DNA from: Selaginella moellendorffii
Lineage: Eukaryota > Streptophyta > Lycopodiopsida > Selaginellales > Selaginellaceae
Assembly: GCF_000143415.4 (NCBI RefSeq)
Contig: NW_003314267.1
Coordinates: 969,611 to 1,033,610 of the forward strand
Direction: 5' to 3'
DNA length: 64,000 nt
Every line of letters begins with the position of its first letter. Positions within the stretch are counted from its first letter, which is position 1. The notes under the pieces were generated by a model. That model did not search any database and was not told the origin of the DNA. It saw nothing but the letters and a program-made list of their open reading frames with translations. The position numbers were made by a program, and so were the translations under genes. This document shows positions 20,901-32,444 of this stretch, one piece after another.

Positions 20901-21181
20901 CTAAATCCAAGAGTGAGTCCTAGACCAAGTTTGAGATAAAGTTTGAGATTAAGTCAAAGATCGAATCTAAGACTATATCCAAATATAAATACATGCCGTA
21001 GGATAAACACCCAAAGCAATGATCCACTGAGGGGGGGCATTGTTGTGGGGGATTCCAAAAGTATACTTAAGATAGTAACACTAAGGATTTAGTCTTGAAA
21101 GAACTCTTTAGTGGTGGTTAGTAGCTTTGGGTGGGAGTGAGCATAGATTTATAGATTTTACTTCTGAGTACTAATAAGTGC

Positions 21182-21546
21182 TAATAGTTGAGGAAGATAT
21201 TCCCAAGATTATTTTTTATACATCATTTAGTTTGTATAAGTTTTTGGTGATGCCATTTGGTTTAAATAATGTTTCAATAACTTTCTAATTGTTGATGGAT
21301 GACATCCTTTATGATATGTCGGAGGTGACTATTAACTTCATTGTGATGTTTTGATCCATTCAAAAGGGACATGGGAAGAACACGTTCGTGATGTTTGTAA
21401 TGTGTTGGATTGCCTGTGGGAAGTTGTTTAAAGCTGAAATAAATAAAATGCATATTTAGATCTTAAAACACCACCTATCTTAAATACTATATTTTTTGTG
21501 AAGGTTTGCAAGTTGATTCTGATAAACTTATGGCTATTCTTAAGTT
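21182..21546 (+). mobile_element. Ty3/gypsy reverse-transcriptase fragment, degenerate
   Basis: Translation gives VEEDIPKIIFYTSFSLYKFL, then VMPFGLNNVSITF and LLMDDILYDM, the reverse-transcriptase palm of Ty3/gypsy elements around the FGL.N.P.TF motif. Stops interrupt it, and near the end it reads EGLQVDSDKLMAIL, the sequence just before the RNase H connection. It stops abruptly at about 21546, where an LTR fragment begins. Its natural continuation is found inverted at 25745 and below (see findings). Confidence 0.7.
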
Positions 21547-22468
21547 CTTGGTCCAAGTGCTCCACGTGTCCAGTCCTAAAACTGACACCCAAAGGTACCA
21601 CTGACATATTGGCCCGTTACGCTAATGCCATACCCATTCACCTTTGCCGCACTGGTGGTTCAATACCACTTGCATCACCATCCCGTCTCTCCAAGACTGG
21701 GCCATCTATTCACGAGTGATCATCCCAGATCCACTCTTTAGCATCCTTAGGATGCCCACAGACATGGGGAATAGCCTTCCCCAACATCCCTTTGTCAGTT
21801 CCTGCTAAGTCCCTTTTCCGTCCATGGCCATGTTCACCAACACTGCCACTAGATCAAGGCCTGCAGGCCCGGCCACTAAGTCCCATTGTCCTCTGGGACT
21901 TCCTCACCACGTGACCATATCCTTGGCCACCACACCAAAGGACTGCTCCTTTTCCTTTCCACAGTCTGGGACTTGGGGACAACACTTCAGAACACCGTGG
22001 CCTTACGCGAGCCACTTGGATACTCTCCCCGCCTTCTGCCTTTGGGTGCTCTAGCCATGGGCTTAGAGCGAGGTTCCGTTGAGCCACACCAAGTATCCAA
22101 GTAGGTAGTGCCACCCACACTTGGATTGGGAGCATCGGCCAGTCAATCTCCCGGGGGAACTAAAGCCGGCTCTTGAACACTTCACCAAGCTACCCCGCTT
22201 GTCGGTCCGTATTCACTCTAGTCTTGGACTTCCTAGTGGTCAGTTCATCACCCAACACTGGGTCTGGCCTTCCTTGGCCAAACTGGCCTTTCCTGGCCAA
22301 ACTGGCTCCACTGTAGTCCTCCCCTTTACTATACTTTTGGAGCTCACCAAACCCCCTAGGGTCTGGGAGAAGAACACTTTGGGCTTTCACCCTCTCAGAC
22401 TTGAACTCGGACTCGGACTCGGACTCGGACTCGGACTCGGACTCGGGCTCGGTCTCGGCCTCCGCCTT

Positions 22469-22504
<36 letters not shown>

Positions 22505-23538
22505 AGTCCCGGTCTCGGTCTCGGTCCCGGTCTCGGTCTCGGTCTCGGTCTCAGTCCCGGTCTCGGTCTCGACTTCGGACTCCATCTCGGGTCCATCTCA
22601 GACTCCATCTCAAGTCCATCTCGGACTCCATCTCGGACTCCATCTCGGATCCATCTCGGACTCCATCTCGGGTCCATCTCGGACTCCACCTCGGGTCCAT
22701 CTCGGACTCCACCTCGGGTCCATCTCGGGTCCATCTCGGACTCCATCTCGGGTCCATCTTAGACTCCATCTCGGACTCCATCTCGAGTCCATCTCAGACT
22801 CCATCTCAGGTCCATCTCGGACTCCATCTCGGACTCCATCTCGGACTCCATCTTGGGGTCCTTCTCGGACTCCATCTCAGACTCCGTCTCGGTCCATCTC
22901 GGACACTTCCACGTGTCATGTGTTGGTCCTTTTTGGGTCCCTTTTTGGAGCCTTGCTTATTGGTTGCCTCGTGCTCGCTCCTCGAGCACTTTGTTGGGAG
23001 TTCCATCGACTTCGGACTCCATCTCGGGTCCATCTCGGACTCCATCTCAGGTCCATCTCGGACTCCACCTCGGGTCCATCTCGGACTCCATCTCGGGTCC
23101 ATTTCAGGTCTATCTCGGACTCCATCTCGGGTCCATCTCAGACTCCACCTCGGGTCCATCTCGGACTCCACCTCGGGTCCATCTCGGACTCCATCTCGGG
23201 TCCATCTCGGACTCCATCTCGGGTCCATCTCGGACTCCATCTCGGACTCCATCTCGGGGTCCTTCTCGGACTCCATCTCGGACTCTGTCTCGGTCCATCT
23301 TGGACACTTCCACGTGTCATGTGTTGGTCCTTTTTGGGTCCCTTTTTGGAGCCTTGCTTATTGGTTGCCTCGTGCTCGCTCCTCAAGCACTTTGTTGGGA
23401 GTTCCACTCCCGCTCTCGACCTTCCAAGTCGGAGCTTTTAGTCCAAACGTGTTACGCTCATTTGGCTTTCGCTTCAGCCACTACCACGTGGCACCCTTTC
23501 GGCTCCACTTTGGGGCCTAGGGATTTTTGTGTCTCACA
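21547..23538 (-). mobile_element. LTR (minus orientation), major part of an LTR split by an inversion
   Basis: Aligns in landmark order to the LTRs at 26599-28383 and 32445-34229, reverse-complemented, and ends at the terminal dinucleotide (tgtctcaca, 23530-23538). It lacks the last ~150 bp of the LTR, which lie at 25751-25903 in the opposite orientation. It also carries an internal duplication: the segment with 'cacttccacgtgtcatgtgt' and 'tattggttgcctcgtgctcg' occurs at 22902-23001 and again at 23309-23406. Flanked at 23539-23543 by ttttg, the complement of the CAAAA that follows the missing piece. Confidence 0.85.
22390..23305. repeat. GC-rich minisatellite inside the LTR (hexamer and 11/12-bp arrays)
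   Basis: 22400-22570 is an array of hexamers of the types tcggac and ggtctc. 22570-22900 and 22999-23305 alternate 12-bp (actccatctcgg) and 11-bp (gtccatctcgg) units. Because the units contain no stop codon in any frame, long open frames appear on both strands that encode only Ser/Asp/Ile/Gly, Arg/Pro/Ser or Leu/Gly/His repeats; these are not genes. The same arrays lie in the other LTRs (26822-27385, 32668-33231, 36156-36450). Confidence 0.85.
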
Positions 23539-23543
23539 TTTTG

Positions 23544-24399
23544 CTCACAGAAGAATATGCACAATATAATGCCTTTCTATCTTGAGACTTTGCTAAATCA
23601 AAATTGTTAGTAAAGTTTGAGTTCTAGGAATACAAAAAGAATAAGACTTTGTAGAGGTTAAAGTTTGTTTTAAGCAGCCCACTTAGAATAGACATGAGAA
23701 TGGCTAATTCCTACAATAGATAGATATAAACTTCCATTAGCCAATAACAAAAACTACCAATCTAGGTAATGAATAATGGAAAGTGATGTCTTGAAATCCT
23801 AATCATTATACTAGGAATGTAACTCACTTAGGCCTTGATCATTAATTTTTCTTTGTAAAAAACTCTCAACCATCCAACCTTAGGAAATCAAATGATAGCA
23901 TATGGTTGTTAAGAAAAAAAATCACTAATAATAAAAATTAATTATTTAGCTTTCAGCTGATTGGTTTACCATAATTATTATTTTATTTAATAATTTATAT
24001 GATATATATTTATTTTTCTTATGGAATATGGAAATAGAATACAAAAATATACATATTAATTAACCCAAAAACCCTAGCTTATATATAGATATGAGTGGTC
24101 TAGATTGAAACCAATCTGGCGACTATCAAAATCCCACTATGGTAATATTAATATATAGCATCGTAACCGTACACTTGGACCTCATATCATCCTTTTATAA
24201 TGATAGAAGATAGTTAGGATTCTCTAGTGGATGGGCTGAGATCCGGAGGAACATTAAAAGGAGGCATCAATGAATTTGTAGGTGGTGCCAATTATTTCTA
24301 GTCCCTTTGTATGAAGCGTTTTAACTGTTGCACATGCATAATTTCTGGAGGATTAGTATATTGAATGTCATACCAAATCTTATAAACTTATAGTCCAAT
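23544..24399. other. AT-rich spacer, probably 3' part of the old gypsy element
   Basis: AT-rich sequence lying between the integrase relic (24400 upward, minus strand) and the LTR. No coding evidence; it reads as eroded retrotransposon or host spacer sequence. Confidence 0.45.
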
Positions 24400-25750
24400 T
24401 TGCCACAACACCTAATATGGTTCTTTCCATTGAGTAAAAAGCCCCTTAGACAAATTACATACTGTAAGATTGGGAAAACGATCTAACACCAAGTCATCCA
24501 CTTTATACTTTGTATGTGGATGATGATGGGAGAGTTATAATGCTATTTTTGTCCCACTTATATGTGGCCCAAGTGTTTAGCAAACTCTACTTAAACTAGT
24601 GGAAGAATGCTCATCAAATATTGATTCCAAAACTCAAACAAACAAGAAATTATTATTGACTCTAATTGTCCTTTTGCAACACAAAAGGGAGTATTACAAA
24701 ATTGACACTAAATGCAGTTATGCACATACTGAATAACATCATGTCGCATCTTTAGCTAATAGAAAGATTTTAATAGCTTCTTAGTCACACGACGATGTCC
24801 CATATCCCCACATAGAATAAAAGAATCATGGTAAATGTGGAAAAAATGTAGAATAAAAATCAAATGCACCACTAACCATAAATGATCATCGTCCTCAATG
24901 CAATATTGAGAATATAAATGCCAAAATGGCAAGTTATCAGCAAGTAATGCAAAATTCTTAAACCCATCGCAAAGCCTTCGGATTGATAACTCAATTTTTA
25001 AAACCTTACAAACCTCATCAAGAAAAAATAAATTTTGCTCCACATCTTGTGGACACTAAACATCAAGTATGATAGCATAAAATCCTTGTCCAACAAATCT
25101 ACAAATACTAAAATAACATACTAATCAGAAATATGAGAACATAGTAAAGAAAAAAGAGGAGCTTGATAAAGATGTTAGCATAAGCCATAGAACTCTTTAG
25201 ATGATGAAAAATATTAAAATCATATATTTACAACTTTAAAGCCGACTCAACAGTATAATTAACTAAGTTCTTTCACTTCAATAACAAAGTAATTGTAGTA
25301 TGATCACCTTTTAGTAATGTCCAAGAACCATATAGATAGTCATGAAGTTTTTTAAAACCCCAAACTACTAATAAACACTCTTTCTTTATTGTGAGTAGTT
25401 CATCTCCACTAGTTGTAATATATGGTTGATATATGCAATGGGATAGCGCCAACTAGGCACACTTGAGCTTTCTTGTATTAACACACTTTTAAGATCAATA
25501 TCAAAAACATCCATGTGTAAAGTGAAAGGTTGAGTGTAATCAAGATATACCAAAACTGAAGGAGTCGTTAACAACTTTTTGAGATTAGTAAACATTTGTT
25601 CATAGTTTATAGACTAGATAAAAGACGACATTGACAACTTCAACAATACTTGCAATAGTACAGTACAATCAAAGAGATGATAAATGAAATGGCCAAAATA
25701 TTGCACTTTGCCTAAGAAGTGTTGTATATCATTCACACACTTTGGAATAA
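24400..25750 (-). mobile_element. Ty3/gypsy pol relic: RNase H and integrase (minus strand)
   Basis: Read on the minus strand from 25750 downward: IPKCVNDIQHFLGKVQYF (RT connection), FTNLKKLLTTPSVLVYLDYT then PFTLHMDVFDIDLKSVLIQE (RNase H start), PIAYINHILQLVEMNYS, LFFLDEVCKVLKI, HDSFILCGDMGHRRVTKKLL (integrase zinc-binding region) and, near 24500, YKVDDLVLDRFPN..LSKGLFTQWKEPY (integrase C-terminal module). Stops and frameshifts are frequent. Its 5' continuation (reverse transcriptase) is the inverted fragment ending at 21546. Confidence 0.75.
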
Positions 25751-25903
25751 AGGTGCAAAGGAGGAGTGGCATGAATGCCATTCTTAGAACTACCAAGTCC
25801 CAAGTCCTGAATTGGACTTAAGGAGGTTGTGAGTGAGACTCCTCCAAGTGGTCGGAGGTGCGGTTAAGTGACTAAAGTAAAATGGAAAAATTAATTGCTT
25901 ACA
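25751..25903 (+). mobile_element. LTR terminal fragment (plus orientation), partner of the LTR at 21547-23538
   Basis: From 'aggtgcaaagg' to the terminal '...gcttaca' it matches the last ~150 bp of the complete LTRs (compare 28232-28383). It is followed by CAAAA (25904-25908), the target-site duplication shared with 23539-23543. Confidence 0.85.
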
Positions 25904-25908
25904 CAAAA

Positions 25909-26593
25909 TACAAGTAATGGAACAAAGATACAACATTTTGATAATCATCTAAGGTAAGCACTTTGGTTTCTTCTTAAATCTTGATGACATATTGTGTGTT
26001 TATCTTATTTTGCCCTCCACTTTACTACAAAGTGCCTTGTTTATAAGGATGCTTATTTAGTGAGTGTTTAATGTTAAATTTTTTTACTTCCTCTAAGCTT
26101 CACTTTAAAAGTTTAAGTCAAGAGTCTTCAATGAATTCATTGTTAATTTATATAAGTTATAAATTTTCTTTTTCCAATTTACCAACTTACCTCATCTATC
26201 CGACCATCTTTGCCTTAGCCTTAGCTAAGTTCTCTTGCTAAGGTTTTTGCTTATTGCACCAACTTTGACTTAGTCTTACTTAAGTTCATCTAGTTACTAT
26301 ATGAGTAACAAAGTGTTAACCAACTTTTCATGGATTCTCAAACTCTCTCCCAATTCCCTTCCCCATGTTAGATTGGAATTAAAGTTTGGCTACACTCCTT
26401 ATAAACACAAGCAACCAAATACAACAAACCTCTAAGTTCCTAACATCCTATGGTACATAAAACTTTTTCATGTGACCCTTTAAATCCAAAGCCTTAGGCA
26501 CATTTCTTTATTTAGGACACCAGGGGGAAACACCATGGCCTAATGGTTTGGTATAAATACCTCAACTCCCCACCTTCATCTCAAAGGAAAGGC
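25909..26593. other. AT-rich spacer, no supported gene
   Basis: About 0.7 kb without coding evidence, between the split LTR and the complete element. It may be eroded retrotransposon sequence. Confidence 0.45.
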
Positions 26594-26598
26594 CCAAG
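26594..26598. repeat. Target-site duplication CCAAG (left)
   Basis: Five bases directly before the TG of the 5' LTR, repeated directly after the CA of the 3' LTR at 34230-34234. Confidence 0.9.
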
Positions 26599-28383
26599 TG
26601 TGAGACACAAAATCCCTAGGCCCCAAAGTGGAGCCGGAAGGGCGCCACATGGTAGTGGCCGAAGCGAGAGCCAAACGAGCGTAACACGTTTGGACCAAAA
26701 GCTCCGACTTGAAAAGTCAAGAGCGGGAGTGGAACTCCCAACGAAGTGCTCGAGGAACGAGCACGAAGCGAGCAAAAGGCAAGGCTCCAAAAAGAGACCC
26801 AAAAGGACCAACACATGACACATGGGAGTGTCCGAGATGGACTCGAGATGGAGTCCGAGATGGAGTCCGAGATGGACCCGAGATGGAGTCCGAGATGGAG
26901 TCCGAGATGGAGTCCGAGGTGGACCCGAGATGGACCCGAGTTGGAGTCCGAAGTGGAGTCCGAGATGGACCCGAGATGGAGTCCGAGATGGAGTCCGAGA
27001 TGGAGTCCGAGGTGACCCGAGATGGACCCGAAAAGGAGTCCGAGATGGAGTCCGAGATGGAGTCCGAGGTGGACCCGAGATAGACCCGAAATGGAGTCCG
27101 AGATGGACCCGAGATGGAGTCCGAGATGGAGTCCGAGATGGACCCGAGATGGACCCGAGATGGAGTCCAAGATGGAGTCCGAGATGGAGTCCGAGATGGA
27201 GTCCAAAGTCGAGACCGAGACCGGAACCGAGACCGGGACCGAGACCGAGACCGAGATCGGGACTGAGACCGAGACCGAGGCCGAGGCCAAGACCGAGCCC
27301 GAACCCGAGTCCGAGTCCGAATCCGAATCCGAGTCCGAGTCCGAGTCCGAGTCCGAGTCCGAGTCCGAGTCCGAGTCCGAAGCCTGAGAGGGTGAAAGCC
27401 CAAAGCGTTCGTCTCCCAGACCCTGGGGGGTTTGGTGAGCTCCAAAAGTATAGTAGGGGGAGGATTGCAGTGGAGCCAGTTTGGCCAGGAAAGGCCAGTT
27501 TGGCCCAGGAAGGCCAGACCCAGTGTTGGGTGATGAACTGACCACTGGGAAGTCCAAGACTAGAGTGAATACGGACCGACAAGCGGGGTAGCTTGGTGAA
27601 GTGTTCAAGAGCCGGCTCTAGTTCCCCCGGGAGATCGACTAGCCGATGCTCCCAGTCCAAGTGTGGGTGGCACTACCTACTTGGATACCAGGCGTGGCTC
27701 AACGGAACCTCGCTCTAAGCCCATGGCTAGAGCACCTAAAGGCGATAGGTGGGGAGAGTACCCAGGTGGCTCGCGTAAGGCCACGGTGTTCCGAAACGTT
27801 GTCCCAAAGGCCCAGACTGTGGAAAGGAAGAGGAGCAGTCCTCTGGGGTAGTGACCAAGGACACAGTCATGTGGTGAGGAAGTCCCAGAGGACCGTGGGA
27901 CTTAGGGGTCGGGCCTGTGGGCCTCGATCCAGTGGCAGTGTTGGCAAACACGGCCAGGGGCAGAAAGGGACTTGGTAGGAACTGACAAAGGGACTTTGGG
28001 GAAGGCAATTCCCCAGGTCTGTGGGCATCCTAAGGATGTTAAGGAGTGGATCTAGGATGACCCCTTGTGGACACATGGCCTAGTCTTGGAGAGACGAGGT
28101 GGTGATGCAAGTGGTGTTGAACCACTAGTGCAGCAAAGGTGAATGGGCATGGCTTTAGCGTAACGGGCCGAGATGTCAGTGGTACCTTTGGGTGTCGGTC
28201 TCAGGACCGGACACGTGGAGCACTTGGACCAGGTGCAAGTGTGGAGTGGCATGGATGCCATTCTTGGGGCTAGCAAGTCCCAAATCCTGAATTGGATTGA
28301 TGGAGGTTGTGAATGAGACTCCTCCAAGTGGTCGGAGGTGTGGTTAAGTGACTAAAGTAGAATGGAAAAATTAGTCGCTTACA
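26599..28383 (+). repeat. 5' long terminal repeat, 1785 bp
   Basis: Starts TGTGAGACAC and ends GTCGCTTACA. Contains the minisatellite: 11/12-bp units over 26822-27205 and hexamers (gagtcc, gagacc) over 27210-27385. 27010 lacks one base relative to the 3' LTR copy. Confidence 0.9.
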
Positions 28384-28386
28384 ATT

Positions 28387-28398
28387 TGGTATCGGAGC
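28387..28398 (+). other. Primer-binding site, initiator-methionine tRNA type
   Basis: TGGTATCGGAGC begins three bases after the 5' LTR. It differs at one position from TGGTATCAGAGC, the usual complement of the 3' end of plant initiator tRNA-Met used by many LTR retrotransposons. Confidence 0.8.
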
Positions 28399-31300
28399 TG
28401 TTCCTTAGTCCGACTTTTATTGGTGCTCAAGTATATCACCACTAGTGTTGGCATCGGAAGGTCCGAGGAGTGGGCCTATCCTTGAGGAGTAGCAAGTCGG
28501 GAAGACATGGCTCTCCATTACAGTTCATGTGTGAACTTGTAGATGAGGTGGTGGATAGAAAAGGGCCAATAATGGAACGACTTTGGGATCTTGGGAACAG
28601 TATATGGTTTTCCTCAAAGAGTTGAGGATGTGATCCAGATGAGCGTTTGACTTAGCAAACTGGCTAATGTAGTTGTGGTAAACAACTACAGTTGGGATCA
28701 CGGGAAAGATAAAGACTCCAAAGCAATAAAGGAGTCACAAGATTTTCCTCATATAGTTGAGGTTGGTGCTCATGAATGTGAGACCAGAAGTAATGACCGT
28801 GGGAGGTCAAATACGGAAGAGGACTCAAGTCCTTGAAAAGGTAGCCGGGGCTACCTCTAATAAATGCTGGAACAAACCCAGGAGTTGGGGGTGTATTAAG
28901 TGGATGAGTTGGTGTTCTCATCGCATGGACAAGTAGTCCTAAGGAGCAAAAGTTGCCCCCAGAGAACAAAATCAAGTGTCGGAGTAACACTTGTGAAAAT
29001 AGTCCTTTTGAGTAGGACAGGAATACAAGAAGTGTATTCCAGTGAGCTAGTGCCTCACAAGTAAGACCTTACGGGTCTGTGGATTAACCAAGTCCAAAAC
29101 TGCTGGATGACTCAAGTAGAGTCAAGGGATGGTCCTAAAAGGACTGATGGAAGCATTTGGACTGAGGTGTGTTGTACCCCACAAAGGATGTGGGGGGATC
29201 ATAGGATCCAAGGATGAGAACAGAGGGTATCTCATCAATGGCAGAATGTGCCATGCTAAAGTTATGGGAAAGGTGTTCCCAGAAGAAAACAACTTTGACA
29301 TAAAGTTGTGTGTGACCTCTATGGTGCAGTGCTAACGGATGGTTGGCATGAGAAAGAGCGGTGTTGGTCTTGGCAAAGACTTAGACACGAAGGGGAAATG
29401 TCATAGAGGTAGGCTCGTGGAGCCGATGGTGTGGAGACACCAAATGTGCCAAGGTGTGATACCTTGAGGCTATGTTGGTGGGTTCATGAAAACCCCTTGC
29501 CAAAGGAATCCCAATGGAAATGGGAATAGCATAGCCTAAGTTGCAGAGCATGCAGTTGGAGTGTGGTGACCCAAATAATGATGGAGGTGTGAAAGCACCA
29601 AGCAATGAGTTGTAGGACTTGACAACTATGAGGCAACTAAGCAAGAGGTGCAAAATAACTGGTTAAACGGGTAGAAGGTAGCTACCCAAGACTTCTTAAT
29701 AGCATAAGGAAGTTGGATATACCCTTACGGGGGATAAGTTGCTTGTGTTGCGATATAGTAAGTCAATGTCATAAAAGGAAATACTCATTGTCAAGAAAGC
29801 CATCATTGGGACACCTGAACACTCTAAAACACCAGAAGGTGGTGTTTGATGTCGCGAGGGCAATGGAGAAAGCCCAAGGGACTAAGTCCCTAGCGAATGA
29901 TGGATAGAAGGTGCTATCCAAATGTCCAAGGTTGCGGAGACAGGAGAGGACTGTCTACCCAAGTTGGACAAAGCCAAAAATGGAATTTTGGCAAGGCTAG
30001 TGATGGGCATGTAAAGGCCCATAAGCAACAATGTAATCCCAGTGTGTGGGATTATAAGGTGAGCATACCCGGATTGAGGAACCACTCCCTAGGCTATTGG
30101 GTAGGTTCATCCCTAAGAATACTTGCTAAAGCAAGATAGAAAGTGCAAAGCTATCCTCCCGGTCTAAAGGAGAATGACCAAAGGAAAGGTGTGAAGCCAA
30201 AAAGCAAGAAGTAAGGGGATAGAACCGAACCGTAGGAATCAAAGGGCATAACCAAGGTTGGTTATGCCAGCTGGGAGTGGAAAATCAAGTGGGGGCTCAA
30301 GGGTGTTGCCGCTAGCAACCGTGATGCCATGGAGAGTCTAAAATATGGAATTGTCCATGTTAGACTATATGGCATTTGGAAGGCTTGCAAAAAAGGAGGC
30401 CTTAGCAAGCTGAGGGATAGAGTTCCTTCAAGGTTCCCAAAGACGATTCTAGGTAGCGTAGTACCTAGAAAGGCCAAGTGTAAATGGTTCATGGAACGCG
30501 CGAAATCAGAGTGGCGCAGCAGAAGCGTGGTCTTGAAGCTTGCCATGAGGCAAGGTTATCAAGGTTAGGGAAGTAGTTCCCGAGTGTTCAAAGAGAGGGC
30601 TTTGAACGAAAGTCGATGGTCAAGGACTTTCACGCTTATGCAGGAACCATGTTACAATGGTCGGAGAACTTGCCAAGTGAGATTGGCACGTCGGGGGAAC
30701 AAAGACCCTAGTTGAAGGTGATAACTTCAAAAAGGGTGGGCCATGGGGCTGAGCATGGAGGAGTCCATGCATGATCACAGACATGTCAAGTGAGAGGACT
30801 TGGCAGTGTGGAGGAACTAGGTTCCTAAGCTGTGATCTGTAGCGCGCTTTAAAAATAGGTTGGTGCACCGGCGTGGGGAGTCACGCCAGGCATCTAGTGT
30901 GATGCCGTCCGTAGATGCATATACGGAGGTTGGGTTCGAGTCCCGACCCTTTAGTGCTTGGGTTCGAGTCCCAAATCACTAGGGCGTGGTGATGGTTTGG
31001 AATATGAGGACACTCATATTTCGGTGGTCATGGACTCTCAGTGGGGAGATTGGTTTGGGCACACCGCCAAGCGAGGGATGCCTCGGAGTCGTGATGCACG
31101 GTTAGATTGCTTAGTGTGAAAGCTCAGCATATCTAACTTGAACACTTTGGTGCAAGTGGCACCAAGGTCGTGGTGAGTGAGATGGGGACACCTAATCTCA
31201 GTTGCTATGAACCCTTGGCCGTAAGGGCTAGCTTGGGTGCACCGCCAAGTGTGGGGGATGCCCCCGGGGTTATAGTCAACAACTTGGAGGTCTAGAAGAC

Positions 31301-32430
31301 CAAGTACCTCTTGGCAACTCTGTTAAGGTGCCAAGGTGAGATCACTAGGTGATCTTATGGCCAGATAAGGACATGGTCCTTGGTTGGCTAAGGAATGAAG
31401 TTCCTGGTTCAAAATGTTGAAATTGAACTGTTTAAGGTGGTGTGGCTTGGTCGTGATAGCCAAGTGGGAAGAGCACCTAAGGGAATTAAACTATGTCCGT
31501 GCGATGGCATAGTGAGTCCGAGGAAAGTAGTCTCTATAAAAGACCCATGGGAGGGTCACGAAGTTGGGCCGTGGATAGAGCCCATAGCAGAAGATGCTAA
31601 AGAGACGTACTAGGGGTGAACATCCTCCGGACTTGGCAAAGAAAAGTCTTTGCTATGGAAAAGGAACAATACCTCAAGGAGGGAGGTAGAGATTCGATGT
31701 TGCTTGGTGCAACAATCAACGGATAGGAGCAAAAGATGAGTGGCCAAGATAGGGCCGTGGAATCCATTGGAAGGAATCCAAGTGACAAAGTTAGGCGAGG
31801 AACACTAATGTGTTGGACGCTAACGAGTTGCGGGAAAGGAAGTGTGTTTCCAAGGAGGGATTCCGAAATGCTCCAATTTGGCAAAAGTGGAAGCTCCAAG
31901 GGAGGGAGCGGTAAGGTAGCCAAATGATAGGGCCATGAACAGCCCTAGCACAAAGCATGATAACTGGAACTTTGGCACGAAATAGAAGAGAGGATGATGG
32001 TGCCCTCGAGTAGAGAACTTCCTAGGATGGGAAGTGGAGTTGCACAAAAGGTGCAAGGCAAGGTGTCAGAGACACCTAGGAAATCGACTCCAAGAAGTCA
32101 AAATTCAAAGTTCCAAAGTGCAAAGGTTATAGCGATGGAAATTGAAACTACTCGAGAAGGAGTAGTGGGATTGACTTAGAGAAGGGTCTCTAAGAGGTTT
32201 AGGAAAAAAGAAAAAGAAACCAATAAAAGGAGAGAACCACTATACGTGGTCCAATCAGTCTCTAAGTTGGAGAGACTACCCTCCTTAGAGGATATGCAAA
32301 AGGCATGGTGAGCCTTTGATGTCAAACCATAGACAAAGATTGGCTAGGTGCCAAAGATGGAAATGGTAACACATGTGGGTGTTACTTTATGAAAGGGTTT
32401 ACCGTTCGATGAGGACATCGAACTTCGTCT
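28399..32430 (+). mobile_element. Non-coding internal domain of the LARD-like element
   Basis: About 4 kb, purine-rich on the plus strand, with many short frames broken by stops; none shows gag or pol motifs. Near 30880-30985 there are two tRNA T-arm-like sequences (ggttcgagtcccg, ggttcgagtccca), each in a short hairpin context. The function of the domain is probably packaging and dimerisation in trans, by analogy with LARDs. Confidence 0.6.
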
Positions 32431-32444
32431 ATGGGTGGTGGAGT

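Noticed and set aside
22400-22570. Regular short repeats resembling a CRISPR-like array
   Set aside because: Units are contiguous hexamers without spacers, inside a plant LTR.
23539-24399. The split LTR as the 3' LTR of the gypsy element whose pol lies beside it
   Set aside because: After undoing the inversion the LTR has its own CAAAA duplication and no polypurine tract before it, so it is an independent insertion into or beside the gypsy relic.
26581-27660. Open frames of 240-360 codons on both strands of the LTRs (also 22401-23441, 32382-33507, 35439-36660)
   Set aside because: All consist of translated minisatellite units in every frame, or run through the N gap; no conserved single frame or domain.
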